Shown one piece after another: positions 39,501 to 49,619 of a stretch of 64,000 bases of DNA (positions are counted from its first letter, which is position 1; each line of letters starts with the position of its first letter). The notes under the pieces were generated by a model. The model saw nothing but the letters and a program-made list of their open reading frames with translations. It did no database searches and had not been told where the DNA came from. This DNA comes from Ditylenchus dipsaci (lineage: Eukaryota; Nematoda; Chromadorea; Rhabditida; Anguinidae), in the NCBI GenBank assembly GCA_004194705.1, contig SADC01001218.1:186001-250000 (forward strand). Direction: 5' to 3'. Made by a program: the position numbers and the translations under genes.

Positions 39501-42500
39501 GATTTTTCAACTTTTTCAAAAAAAATTTTAGTTTTTTTAATTGTAAAATTTTCTAATTAACAAAGTTTTTAATAAAAAATGTATTCTACAAACTCATTAT
39601 ATCTTAAAATAAGTCTTTTTTCAGTAAACTCTTTTTTGAAAAATAAAGGATATCGTAAAAAGTGTAATTTTTTTTTGAAAAAGTTGAAAAAATCGGTTTT
39701 ACCAACTGTTATATAGAGCTGGACGTCATAAAAGAGTGTGGTGATGTAGAGCCTTGACTGTATTTTGAAATTTACTAAGAAAATCTAAGAGATTAGTTAA
39801 GTTCAAACAAAATTATTTCAGATAAATCTGCAAGAGCTGGCAAGTTGTTTCGCAGCTGGGGCAAGGGTACTGGAGATGATGGTGAAGGCACCTTGCAACA
39901 CCGATGTATCAGACAAGAGCCTGTTCACATCTCTGTGGTTGATTCTAGACGTGCTCAGAACTGCACCATCATGCTCTCCAAGCTTAAGCTGTCCCACCGA
40001 GAAATCAGGCACACAGTGATGAGTATGGACGAAAAGAGCAGGTTGCCCAAGGATATGATTGAACAGGTTAGTGAGTATTGCACGGATTATCAGTTCATTT
40101 CTAAGTTTAGATGCTCAAATTTGTACCCACCAAAGACGAGCTGTTATTATTGCGAGAGGCAGTCGTGAGGCACAAGTCTCCCGCTGTTTTAGCTCTGGCT
40201 GACCGCTTTCTGTATGAGGTGGGACAAGTGCCTAGATATGAGAAGAGACTCAGGTGTCTGCACACTATAAGAACCTTTAGTGAACGATTAGACGAGATGA
40301 AACCCTATTTAAATGGTAAATTTGACTTATAATTTGCTTCCGTAATTTGCTCCTTGCCATAGTGTGTCACAGAGTTGCGTCAATGTAGGAAATAATATTA
40401 GGTCATCTTTTTTTTAAAAAGTATTTGTGGCATTATTTATTTCCATAGGTTTTCGGACACTTTTTTTTAAAAAGAAATTCACTCATTTTGTAGCGAAGAA
40501 TCTCAACTATAAAATAAGGGTTCATTTTTCACAAAGTTGTCTATAAATCTATGGAAAAAACACAATGCCACAAATACTTTTTTAAAAAACGGTGCAAACT
40601 TTTGAGACGACCTAATATATCAAATCGTGAATTTAAAAAGGTAAAAAGACAAATTACACCAACCAATTCAATTGAACACAGCCAGAAAGAACTAATTTTT
40701 TTCAGCCGTGATACAAGCCTCAACCACCCTGTTAGCCAAAAAAGTTGAAGCAATTCCTTGCAATCGTTTTAGCTATTGGCAATTACTTAAATTATGGCAA
40801 ACGAAGTGGAAATGCTCAAGGTAAAAACTGCAAAGTTATAAAATAATTCATAATCAGTTCAATACTAATCATTTTTTCATAGGTTTCACGATTTCATCGC
40901 TCAATCTCATTCATGGAGTCAAATCAGCTTTAAGGACAGACCGGAATTTAATGCACTTTATCGTGGAGCTAGTGGAGAAAAAATTTCCAGACTTGCTAAA
41001 ACTCAAGCGAGAACTGTCGACTGTCTATGAAGCAGCCAGATTCAAGTAAATTATTATGTTTTCAGTCTCATGTCTTTCTCTTCTCTTAAAACTAATACCG
41101 TATTCTCTCTAATAGAACGGCTCTAACCCTACGTTCACAATGATCCGTTTTTCGTCCGCATCCGCACTTAAAAGAACAGTATAGAAAAAGCAATAAAATT
41201 TGTTTCCGTATATGCATTAAAGTAGTCCGCAATGCGGACTACATGAAAGGGGGGGGGGAAGCTACTTAGGTTTGAAAAAGTGGCTTTCATGGCGCAGTGC
41301 GTAAGCGTTCGCGCTTTTTAGCTCAAAATAGTGTTTTTTTGGTGTTGCAGGTTCAAACCCACGTAGGGGCACACTATTTTTTTGGCTTTTTGGGCAGTTT
41401 AGAGGTAATTAGACTTTTTTGACGCCAGAATCGGGATCAGCGACCCAAATTACCTCTAAACTGCCCAAAAAAGCCAAAAAAATAGTGTGCCCTACGTGGG
41501 TTTGAACCTGCAACACCGAAAAAACACCATTTTGGGCCAAAAAAACGCGAGCACTTACGCACTGCGCCATGAAAGCCACTTTTTCAAACCTAAGTAGCTT
41601 TCCCCCCCCCCCCTTAAATGCATATACGAAAAAAATTCATTGCTTTTTCTAGACTGTGCTTCGAAGTAAGGATGCGGACGTAAAACGGATCATTGTGTAG
41701 GGGGCATAATAGAATGTCAAAAAAATTGGGGGTTGAAAAATAGAACAGCATGCCGTTCTATTAAAGAGACTACGGTAATTTTAATTTTGACTTCGATTTT
41801 AAACTTTCTCAATCAGGCATGTGTTATGGCATATGTTATTACCGGAAAAACTGCTCTAGGCTTAGTGGAGCAATAGTGCTGGGGTCCTGCCCTTCTTCTT
41901 TGACAAAAGTCATGAATATAAAATGAAAAGTTTTAGTCGTCCAGAAATGGAAGCAGAAATGCGTTTAATAGAAGCTTCTCTGAGGGAAATCGCATCCGAA
42001 TTAGCTGCTCAACAAAAACAAGTTGAAACTGTAGTTGCGTCTACCTCTAACGCAAGTGACTCAGTAGAAGGAACCCAAAGTAGCACTAAAAGCAGTGTGC
42101 CAGAGGAGCCTGGCACTGAATCAGTCAGCCAAAAAACTGACCCAGGACTAACCAGAGCAAAAGAGATAACCAAATCAACTAGAACTCCTCAGCCTGACCG
42201 CTTCATTCCAGTAGTCAATGCATTTTTGGAGTCAGCACGCTCAAGTTTCAGAGAAGTGCAGGCTCTGAATAGGAACATGGAAGAGAAGGTGGCAAATATA
42301 CAACAAACCAATTAAAGAAATAAACATGACTTTTAGTTTTCTGCGTGCGCAAAGTTCTATGCAGAGGAGGACTCGAGTTGCAAAAAGTGCTCACCGGATG
42401 ATTTCTTTGGTGCTTTTTCCAAGTGTTTCAATCAGTTCACTGAATGCTATCAAATGTCAGTTAAAAAAAATTTGAAATGTCGAGCACCGTCTTATTTCTA

Positions 42501-43832
42501 ATTAGGGTTGGCGAAGAATCGGATTCTTCGATTCGAAGAATCGAAAAGTCGATTAGAGTCGAAAATTTTCGAAGAATCGGATCGGACCGAAAGTCGAAAA
42601 TCGTTTTTTTTCTCGAAGAATTGACTCGGATCGAAAGTCGGAATTTTCCGACTTTTCAACTGAAAAAGTCGAAAACGAAGAATCGCTTCGCCAACCCTAT
42701 TTTTAATGAAAGGGCACCCTCCATCTGATATAAAATCGTGTTCTTGGCATTATGTTTTTAAACCATTTTTATAGACTGCCCTCAGACGAGTTAAACCCCA
42801 ATTTGTTGCCAGTGAGATGAGTCACAAATTAAAAGACATAATCTGTAAGAATGGAACACCCTATCGAGAGGTCTGGCCATTGTTTTATGAGAAAATCATC
42901 GAGAACAATTCCCTTTAAGTTGGTCGGGTTTTTAGAGCCATATTTTTTGACATATTAACTTCCAAAGGCCCCAGGCCGTTTTTTTCCAATCAACTTTGGA
43001 CAAATGACAACTTATCTTGCTCCCCAGGAAAAGTTCTTTAACACGGGAAGGGCCGACTGTGATGTTTGTATATATCGATACAACTTTCAATTCTGCGTCG
43101 ATCCGTGTTTTTGTTTCTACAAAAATATGAATTATTTATTTTCATACAACATTTTTGAAGAAAACGACGATAAAAATGAATAAAATAACTCAAAAAACAT
43201 TTTGACGTAAAAATGTTTTGTTTGATAAAGCATTGATTCTGTCCCCTTGAAGAAAAGTAAATTTTGCGCTGCCTGGGGGGATGCTATTCTATACCATAGC
43301 CGAAGTCGGAGTGGAACCGAAGGCTTCACTGTAACTTTGAGTGTTAACCAAGTCACATAGCTCATTCTTACAGATTATGTTTTTTTAAGGGTAATTTGCA
43401 TTAGAGAAGTCTTCCAAAAGTGAGTCAAAAACACGATGCCGAAAACACGATTTTTAATTAGAGGAGCGCCCTTTTATTGGAGATAATACGCTAATTATAA
43501 AAAATTTAGGGTGTGGGAAGAAAGAGAAGAGCTGGAAAGGACCAAAAGGCAAACATTGGTGCGCTCAATATTTTCCAAGAAAAGTAATCTAACGCTAAAA
43601 AATTAAATGATTTTTTTTAAACATTTTAGACGATAAGAAACGCAATCTTAACAATGCTACATCTGGCAAAGACTTTGAAAGCCTAGTTAGTGCTCTTCAA
43701 TCTGGAGAGATTTTTTCCGATGATTTGAGTCGCCTCAGGTCTTCCATACGAATTCCACAGAGAAGAACTAAAAATGGCGTGCCAACAGCCATTTGTGCCA
43801 GTAACAATACAACAGCATTAAAAGCTGCATAG
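24529..43832 (+). CDS. DAAM: DAAM-type diaphanous-related formin, about 20 exons, about 1057 aa
   Basis: Actin-nucleating formin of the Dishevelled/Rho-regulated DAAM family. Exons I can join: 24529-24627, 26015-26110, 26586-26628, 26683-26776, 28330-28462, 30143-30232, 33791-33833, 33891-34050, 34250-34309, 37903-38057, 38121-38405, 38774-39205, 39822-40066, 40111-40315, 40706-40820, 40883-41045, 41931-42288, 42337-42455, 43510-43583, 43630-43832. Order of domains: GTPase-binding region ([15 protein letters not shown]), FH3 repeats ([15 protein letters not shown]), a coiled coil, a short FH1 with one six-proline run near 39020, FH2 ([35 protein letters not shown]) and a C-terminal DAD ([12 protein letters not shown]). 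The summed length is close to vertebrate DAAM1. The first ATG is the first good Met, but the frame is open upstream, so the N-terminus may extend. One-base frame corrections are needed near 38995, 39860 and 40742, and the 34050/34250 join is out of phase. Family assignment is firm; exact N-terminus and those joins are not. Confidence 0.92.
25136..25378. mobile_element. AAGGGGCATGC-family MITE in the first visible formin intron
   Basis: Left AAAAGGAGCATGCTCTTGCG, right GTATGCCCCTTTAAG; interior TTTTTCTTTCTCGCTATTTT, TTTCCTGCCTAATTTTTAAA and GTAGGATGAGCTCATAAATA as in the family. Confidence 0.65.
26129..26543. mobile_element. Nested palindromic MITEs filling a formin intron
   Basis: Outer arms GGTGCAAAAAGGTTC / TTCTTTTGCAC with GGGGCAAATTTACTTG and complement. 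A second palindrome inside has hAT-like ends TAGCCCTGTGATTCTAGTTT (26242) and AACTAGAATCACAGGGCTA (26432). Without the insert the intron would be about 60 nt. Confidence 0.7.
27371..28263. mobile_element. Foldback element of TTGCGACGCAAGATT-like units in a formin intron
   Basis: Left end GGCGTGGCAAGACTTGAGC, right end complement of GCTCAAGTTTTGCCATGCC. Both arms consist of degenerate GCAAGATTTGCG units over several hundred bases. The middle contains a tRNA-Ser-like segment and a repeated AAAATAGTAGGTTGCGAAC. No target duplication was found. Confidence 0.65.
27601..27683 (+). pseudogene. tRNA-Ser(UGA)-like sequence, degenerate
   Basis: 83 nt, the length of a class II tRNA. The anticodon arm is intact: ATTGA-CTTGAAA-TCAAT with anticodon TGA in the usual loop. 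After a long variable region comes the T-arm TTCGAATCCTGC with 4 of 5 stem pairs, and an acceptor 3' side TGACTGC-G as in animal tRNA-Ser. The 5' side (GTAGGTTGCGAACGAG) has lost the D-arm/A-box consensus and pairs poorly with the 3' side. It is probably a pseudogene or SINE head rather than a working tRNA. Confidence 0.5.
32415..32898. mobile_element. Pogo-like MITE in a formin intron
   Basis: TA then CAGTCGAACCTCGATCTAAA at the left; right end GTGTCACTAATTTGAGGTTCG then ACT. No transposase frame inside. Confidence 0.55.
34760..35345. repeat. Inverted pair GTGTGGACGAATTCG in a formin intron
   Basis: Left CCCACACCGAATTTTTCCAC and ACGAATTGGCCCACAC; right GGCCAATTCGTATGTGGACA and TCGGTGTGGACGAATTCG. 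The units resemble those of the foldback elements at 47.6-48.7 and 50.6-51.2 kb, so this may be a diverged member. Confidence 0.45.
36063..36324. mobile_element. hAT-like MITE, TAGGGTTGCATTCGG family
   Basis: Ends TAGGGTTGCATTCGGTCGGT and complement ACCGCATGCAACCCTA. Flanks GTATTTAA (36055-36062) and GTATATAA (36325-36332) match at 7 of 8 positions. The interior repeats CGGTTTTT/AACCGG motifs. A sister copy is at 52861-53124. Confidence 0.78.
40362..40640. mobile_element. Palindromic MITE in formin intron 40316-40705
   Basis: Arms ATATTAGGTCATCTTTTTTT and AAAAGTATTTGTGGCATTAT on the left; the inverse AATGCCACAAATACTTTTTT and GACGACCTAATATATC on the right. Confidence 0.6.
41096..41776. mobile_element. 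Three nested palindromes in one formin intron, innermost tRNA-like
   Basis: Outer: TACCGTATTCTCTCTAATAG / ATTAAAGAGACTACGGTA. Middle (about 41128-41702): TTCACAATGATCCGTTTTTC-type ends with complement AAAACGGATCATTGTGTAG. Inner (41277-41600): two inverse arms, each with ATGGCGCAGTGCGTAAGCG (A-box-like), GCAGGTTCAAACCCACG (B-box-like) and a T-run after GGCACACTA. This is the best copy of the tRNA-like family in the window. Confidence 0.75.
42503..42699. mobile_element. hAT-like MITE, TAGGGTTGGCGAAG family, in a formin intron
   Basis: Ends TAGGGTTGGCGAAGAATCG and complement CGATTC..CTTCGCCAACCCTA. Flanks TTTCTAAT (42495-42502) and TTTTTAAT (42700-42707), 7 of 8 matching. The interior is made of GAAGAATCG/TCGAAAGTCG units. 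Confidence 0.75.
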
Positions 43833-43997
43833 AAATTTTTATTTTTTTGATAACTGTATTACTCAGCAAAAATGTAGCTTTAACGTGTCTCCGTGTGCAT
43901 ATTTACATCTGTGTTTTATGTATGTAGTTTTAAAACATTTTTAATCCACAAAATGGTATTATTTATTCAAAAGAATTTTTTAGATAGTCAGTAAAGC

Positions 43998-44003
43998 AAT
44001 AAA
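43998..44003 (+). terminator. Likely polyadenylation signal of the formin gene
   Basis: AATAAA lies 166 nt after the formin stop codon in an AT-rich 3' region. Confidence 0.5.
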
Positions 44004-44908
44004 GATCGATAATATGTCAAAATTTCACAAAAAGCAAAGTAATTACCATCTCCTTTACAGAATCCACCTTGCGCTCCCTTTTGTGGGTTCCTAAAGCGAT
44101 TTAAAAAAAATGTCGAAAATTCTCAAAACAGGGTTCGAACATGGTAGGACAAATTTTACGTCATTATTTGAAAAAGTAAGTAAAATTGCTTGGTCGCTCT
44201 GTTGTTTTGGCCAAATTTGCAGCAAAAAAGTCTTTTTACGGTAAAAAGTATGGATAATAATTTTCGATGGCGCAAATTCACTTTTTCATGGCTGTATTGA
44301 TTTTCTGCGTAACTAGTTTGGAAAAGCGCGAGTTTAGAAAATGTCCGCTTTCGGCAACTTCGCTTTTCGGGACCCTTTTTGGAAATTTTCCGTTTTCGGC
44401 AAGTTGAGTTTGAGAATTTTAGCTTTTTGGAGAAATGAGTTTGAAAAACTTCTGTGCTTGCACACTATTTCTCAGAAAACTCTGTTATAGGGCTATTTTC
44501 GCCTCCATACTCACCCATGTACATGTCCTTAGAAACCGTTATCTACAGTCGACGCTCTATTTAAGGACGCTAGATACAAGGACACGCTCGATTTAAGGAC
44601 ACAAAATTTTGGTTTGGTTGGTTTTCAAAGAAACTTAGTCAAGCTGCCGCTCTATACAAGGACACTCGCTTTAAGGACACGCTCGATTTAAGGACAAAAT
44701 CTAGCCGTCCCAACCCACAAAGATCCGCTCGATTTAAGGACAGCAAGCATTTTTCAGCCAAAATTAAAATTTTTTTGTTGTCTCAACGGGAGAAAACCCA
44801 AAAGATTTCAAAAAAAATTTTTAATCACTTCTTTATTTTTTCTTTGTGTTTTTCGTTGCATTTGTTTTTTTTACCGGTGTTTGACCTTCTGTATTCATAA
44901 CAGAAATT

Positions 44909-45223
44909 ATGGCAACTCCAAGCAAGAAAGAACACTTCATATCCCTGGAGCTGAAGAAGCAGATTATCGATGCTTCTGTGAGCGAGAAATCAGATGAACA
45001 CAATGGCAGTTACACCTCCGCACTCCGCAAACCCTTGTCCTATAACAAAGTGGGGGCAAACCATAGCCTGAAAAAACTAGGGGTGCACCCAGAGGGATTT
45101 CAACCAGCAACAGAGTATAGGATCTCCACACCAAACCCTTTTCTTAAAGAGGCATGTCGGCGCGTTACACTGCAATTAAAGCGGCGACCAGCAATTTGTT
45201 TTTCTCTTGACTATTTTCTATAA
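44909..45223 (+). pseudogene. Tigger/CENP-B-type transposase, N-terminal fragment
   Basis: Frame begins MATPSKKEHFISLELKKQII, typical of the first helix-turn-helix of pogo/Tigger transposases, preceded by AT-rich leader. The similarity fades after about 35 residues, and the last third of the frame is inside the nested MITE. Confidence 0.6.
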
Positions 45224-45392
45224 GCGTTCTACTTGATCAAACGAAAACTTTGTGCATACTTTTTAAAGTAGGATAAGGTCATAAATATCTGATTTCCGTT
45301 AAAATGAGTGAAAACAAGGACGATTTTTGAAAAATTGCTGGTTTTTAGCCTCAATTCGCAGTGTAACGCGCTGGTATGCCCATTGAAGAATT
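45150..45392. mobile_element. AAGGGGCATGC-family MITE nested in the Tigger element
   Basis: GGCATGTCGGCGCGTTACAC and GCAGTGTAACGCGCTGGTAT form the ends; interior TTTTCTCTTGACTATTTTCT and GTAGGATAAGGTCATAAATA as in the family. Confidence 0.6.
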
Positions 45393-45470
45393 GCTCAGAA
45401 CCCACTCTAGAGTGGCCGAAAACTAGTGACACGGTGTCGTCATCCGCGTGATGGAGAACGATAAAGAGCC

Positions 45471-45626
45471 AGAATTGCTCATGAAGCTGTGCAACATCTT
45501 ATGCGCTACTCTTCTAATCTGGTAGTTCTGCAGCCATGTAACATTGTGAAAGACCTGTTGTCCAAAGAACATGTTGAAAAGCTAAAGCAAAAGAAAATAA
45601 CTAATTTTTTTGATGTCGACTGCTGA
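45471..45626 (+). pseudogene. Tigger-type transposase, C-terminal fragment
   Basis: RIAHEAVQHLMRYSSNLVV, then HVEKLKQKKITNFFDVDC and a stop. The ending K-Q-x-x-I-T-x-FF is a common C-terminus in Tigger transposases. AATAAA follows at 45654. Confidence 0.55.
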
Positions 45627-45884
45627 TTTCTTGTTATGTTGATTGTATTGTTGAATAAAAGCTTGAGAAAATTTGAAGACTCTCGATTTAAGGACAGATA
45701 ATTTCTGTTTACGGGAAAAAAACGCTCGATATAAGGACACTCGATACAAAGACAGCTCGATTTAAGGACAGTGTTTGGCCGGTCCCCAGGCTGTCCTTAA
45801 ATCGAGCGTCGACTGTATATCATTTTGGACAATAACAGCTTACTTTTTCTAGCCATTTAATGTGGTGAAAACGGTGTGCAGTAC

Positions 45885-46520
45885 CAACTTACCATATAGG
45901 CATACCTAACATACGAGGTACCCATTTACCCACCGTACCCACCTGACAAACGGGGGTTGGGCTTGGTGAAATCGATTTTTTTTTGGCCTTATCCAACCGT
46001 GTTTTACATGCGATTTTAAGTAGAAGCAGCATAAGTTGTTCAGAAGTTTTTGGAAACTTTTTTAGGCCATCCAGGTGTATCCACCTGCCCAAGGGGTACC
46101 TACCCGAAGTTTCGGGTTTCAGGTAAGAGGGATCGTAGTTTTGGTATTAACAGGCCGGTTTCGCCATGCGAATTAAGGCCACGAAAGATGGTTTATTTTC
46201 GACTGTGGCCAGATTTTATTTTTCAGGCCATCCAGGAACCTCAGGTTTTCGGTTGCGAGTGGCTAAACTTGGAACTTTAATCATGTGTAACCCTATTTCC
46301 CACACGATTTTATGTCCAAATTGTGACTTTGATCTGATTTTATTTTTCAGGCGATATCCACCTGACCTTAGGGTGTCTAGTACTACCTACCCCATTTTTG
46401 GGGGTTGGGTAAGAAAATTAGAAATTTCGGTCTTATCAAACCGAACTTGCCACATGATTTTAAATCAGAAAAATTACTTAGTTTTGACTTTTAGCTAAAT
46501 TCATTTTTTTCAGGTCATCC
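45885..46520 (+). repeat. Degenerate tandem repeat, period about 120-170 bp
   Basis: Each unit carries TTTTTCAGGCCATCCAGG or a variant (46059, 46224, 46349, 46511), a GGTACCTACCC stretch, GGGGGTTGGG and a TTATCAAACCG-like end. Related pieces are at 49185-49440. Origin unknown. Confidence 0.5.
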
Positions 46521-46527
46521 GCATGAA

Positions 46528-46666
46528 TACCGTATATGCTCTAATAATCCCCCCTATATTTTTTACTAATATTTTAGAGTTAAGGCCATTTTCGCTTTAC
46601 AATTTCAAGATTTTTTAGAGGTTGAAAAATAATCTTGCCGGGGGGATTAATAGAGCATGTACGGTA
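46528..46666. mobile_element. TACCGTATT-family MITE, short copy
   Basis: TACCGTATATGCTCTAATAA / TTAATAGAGCATGTACGGTA, with GTTGAAAAATAA before the right end. Confidence 0.75.
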
Positions 46667-46706
46667 TCTACCAATTAATATCTAAAAGTGAATATCTAAA
46701 AGTACC

Positions 46707-46971
46707 TACCGTATTTGCTGTAATAATCTGCCATGGCCGTTTATTTTTCAACCCCTAAAAAATCGAAAAAAAAATATTTCGATTTTGAGATTTTTGGGTG
46801 CTCAACCACTATCTGAAAAGTGGAACCAGGAGGCTCATGGTAACTAAGAAAATGAATAAAGCAGATTTGAAAAATATTGACTCTGGACTGAGATATAGGT
46901 CTCTGGGGGTGGCCGTTTATTAGAGAGTGGCCGTTTAATAGAGAGTGGCCGATTATTAGAGCAAATACGGT
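46707..46971. mobile_element. TACCGTATT-family MITE
   Basis: TACCGTATTTGCTGTAATAA / TTATTAGAGCAAATACGGTA. The interior is the family block in the opposite orientation (TTATTTTTCAAC near the left end, GAGATATAGGTC near the right). Confidence 0.78.
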
Positions 46972-47324
46972 ATCCCAAATTTCCAAGATGGCTAAAGTAG
47001 GGATTTTTGTCCTATCAAACCCGATTTCCCAATAACTACCGAATTTACTCGTACGGTTCGATCTGTTCCCTGGTCAGCAGTATACTAGACAAGCGAAAAA
47101 ACAATAAACAAGGATATCCTAAAAAAGAGTCTGAAGACAGAAGTCCTCGGTATTAGGGAATTTCTAAACTAATATTTTCGATAACGGGAAAATTCCGAAA
47201 AAGTTGTATCGAAAACAGAAAATACTCAAATTAATTTATCCCAAAACGGCAAAAGTTCAAAATATTTCTCCGTAGGCGGTTAATACCGAAAACGGACATT
47301 TTCGAAACTCGCGCTTTTCCAAAC

Positions 47325-47582
47325 TACCGTATTTTCTCTAATAGAAGCCCTGTCTTTAATAGAAGCCCCCTCCCCCTCAACTTCGAAGGTCTGTATCTCC
47401 GAGCACAGTCAATATTTTGCAAAGCTGTTGATTGCATTTTCTTAACTCTCACGAGCTTTACTGATACCGCTTTTCGGATTTTGGATGAGCACCCGAAAAT
47501 CTCGAGATCGACCTAAAATTTTCCGATTTTCAGGGGGTTAAAAAATAACTCCCCCGGGTGAGCTATTAGAGAAAATACGGTA
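47325..47582. mobile_element. TACCGTATT-family MITE, near-complete copy
   Basis: TACCGTATTTTCTCTAATAG / CTATTAGAGAAAATACGGTA. Interior GTCTGTATCTCCGAGCACAG, TCTCACGAGCTTTACTGATA, GGTTAAAAAATAA. Confidence 0.8.
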
Positions 47583-47599
47583 GTTATGCCAAAATAAAT

Positions 47600-48712
47600 T
47601 ACCGGTGAATTCATCAATGGTGAATTCGTCAACGAATTTTACTTGCCAGGGTTGATTCGTATAAACTCTATATACTTTGAATTATTTCGATTTTCAGGCC
47701 AGCGTACTTTAGAACTACTCTAAAACGTTTGAAAATAGTTTTTAAAGGACCAGGAAGCCTCAAGGTGGTTAGCAAAACCATCTTTCCTAAAAAAGTAAGC
47801 AACCATTTACTTTTGGAGTTACCTTCAGAATTTAAAATTTTGGATTTACCGTATTTCCTCTAATAGGCGTCCCGGGCGTTTATTTTTCGAACTTCTAAAA
47901 ATTTTGAAATTGTCAATCAAAAATGGTCTTAACTCTGAAATTTTAGTCAAAATTTAGAGGAGTGGACGTTTATTAGAGCAGGGGCGTTCATTAGAGGTAA
48001 TACGGTATTTTAACGATACCAAACCAGCGATCGCAAAGCAGTACCGAACCAGTGATTTGACTTGCCGGACCCCTGTGCTAAAGTACTTTTGTATCCTAGG
48101 GTATAAGTATATATAGACAAAGTGATACGCAGGTGCTCGTACTAAGGCGGTGACTAGGTATCCGCATTCAGATGGAAGTGCCTAAGTGGTGATACTTAAC
48201 AGGTGGTACTGTTGTCGAGATATTCAGGTAATACCCATCGTAGTTTCCAGGTAGTAGTACATAGATGGTGGTATGTTAGACCATTTTTTGAAATGGACCG
48301 AGCACAGCCCGGGAACTGCTTTTTAGTACCGTTACCAAGGTACTACAACCTGATTACCACTACCGAGGTGGCTTTTTAGAGCATGGTGGCTTAAAGTAGG
48401 AAATATAGTAAATATCCCGGTAATAGGGTTTTGATAGCTGGAGTCTTACTATAGAACTTCGCTTAGGGAACAATTCTGAGTAGGATACAATATTTTTCAT
48501 TTGCTTCCGCCTAAATCTAAAACTATGGATTTTAGAGGTGGATGCCTATTTAGGGAAGGTACCAGGTGGTTTTCCTAAGCATGCTGAGGTAAACCAGATG
48601 CTAAATTTGTAGAATATCAATTTACCTAGAGCCAACAATAGAATTGCTTAATCTTTTGATATTGGATTTGTACGAATAAACCGTGTCAAGTGAAAAATCC
48701 GTTGACGAATTC
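47600..48712. mobile_element. Diverged GAATTCGTC foldback element
   Basis: Left GGTGAATTCATCAATGGTG, AATTCGTCAACGAATTTTAC; right AAAAATCCGTTGACGAATTC then GGC. Flanks GCCAAAATA (47588) and GCCAAAACG (48719) are similar at 7 of 9. Same unit family as 50622-51162. Encloses the MITE at 47847 and a (T/G)GGTAC(C/T)-rich stretch at 48100-48600. Confidence 0.5.
47847..48007. mobile_element. TACCGTATT-family MITE, short copy
   Basis: TACCGTATTTCCTCTAATAG / CATTAGAGGTAATACGGTA, with GGCGTCCCGGGCG next to the left end. Confidence 0.75.
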
Positions 48713-48879
48713 GGCTAGAGCCAAAACGATTATCTATTGTATTACAGTCAAACCTCGCTATAGTGGCACAACTCCAAACGTTCGTTTCCGCCTATGGTCC
48801 GACACTTTTTTTGGTCCTATATTTTTTTTAAATTTTCAAGTTCACTACGGACAGTCTGGTCGCAAATATCGGTGACGGG

Positions 48880-49145
48880 AGAGTTGGCCAAACCGCTTTT
48901 TTGGCCAAACTTTGTCACAGGACAAATTTGATTATGGCAAATAATCTTTTTCAGCCAGCCTTGGCGTTCCGCCAGTCAGACTTTGGCCAACCCTTTGTTT
49001 CAGCCAATCCGGTTTTGGCCAATGTAATGATTCTGTCAATCGGGTTTTGGCCAATCCTTTACTTCTGCCAATCGGGTTTTGGCCAATATTTCAGTCCTGC
49101 CAGTCGAGTTTTGGCCAATATACTAGTTGAGCCAATCAAGTTTGT
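48880..49145 (+). repeat. Degenerate tandem repeat of TTTTGGCCAAT units
   Basis: About seven copies of GGGTTTTGGCCAAT / TCTGCCAATC spaced by roughly 30-36 bp. Possibly one arm of another foldback element, but I find no inverse partner in the window. Confidence 0.5.
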
Positions 49146-49426
49146 TTTTGTTTTTGTTTGTTAGACTAAATTAGGCTTTTACCTACCCATATCCCTCAAC
49201 TACCCCTCGGGTACATGGATCTCCACTTGGCTGCTCGAAAAATAAAAATTAGGATAAAGTTAAAAATAAATCACTTTCCCTCTCCCAAATTTGTGTGGGG
49301 AAATAGGTTTGTTAGGACCGAAACTGTGATTTTCCCCACCGAAGTTCCGAAATCCGGAGTGGGTACCCTCGGGTAGGTGGATATTCACCTGGATAGCCTA
49401 AAATATTTTTTTCACTTTTTCGGGTT

Positions 49427-49582
49427 CCAAAACCTATTTTCTGGACTGATTCGGGCACGCTGAAGATGGTTTGATAGTGGTAAAATGCCGTTTTCCCGGG
49501 CATTTTTCGAGTATTGGGACATTATTGATTTCACCAAACCATTTTCAGCATGCCCAATTAGTCCAGAAAACAGGTTTTGGAA
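49427..49582. mobile_element. Palindromic MITE
   Basis: GGTTCCAAAACCTATTTTCT, GGACTGATTCGGGCA and CTGAAGATGGTTTG on the left are mirrored by CAAACCATTTTCAGCATGCC, CAATTAGTCC and AGAAAACAGGTTTTGGAAC on the right. Confidence 0.65.
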
Positions 49583-49619
49583 CAATAGAGTACTATTGAG
49601 GGGGAGGATTTCGGTATTA

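Larger units (their letters stand above)
44546..45815. mobile_element. pogo/Tigger transposon, internally deleted, TA target
   Basis: TA (44544-44545) then CAGTCGACGCTCTATTTAAG; right end TTAAATCGAGCGTCGACTG then TA (45816-45817). Sub-terminal repeats GCTCGATTTAAGGACA occur at both ends. The N- and C-terminal ends of the transposase remain; the DDE core is missing and an AAGGGGCATGC-type MITE (about 45150-45392) lies between them. Confidence 0.85.
44309..47326. repeat. Inverted arms around the Tigger element and neighbouring MITEs
   Basis: Left 44312-44430 (TAGTTTGGAAAAGCGCGAGT, AAAATGTCCGCTTTCGGCAA) has its inverse at 47255-47326 (AAACGGACATTTTCGAAACT, GCGCTTTTCCAAACTA). This suggests one old 3-kb element later invaded by the Tigger and TACCGTATT elements, or two separate inverse copies. 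Confidence 0.45.
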
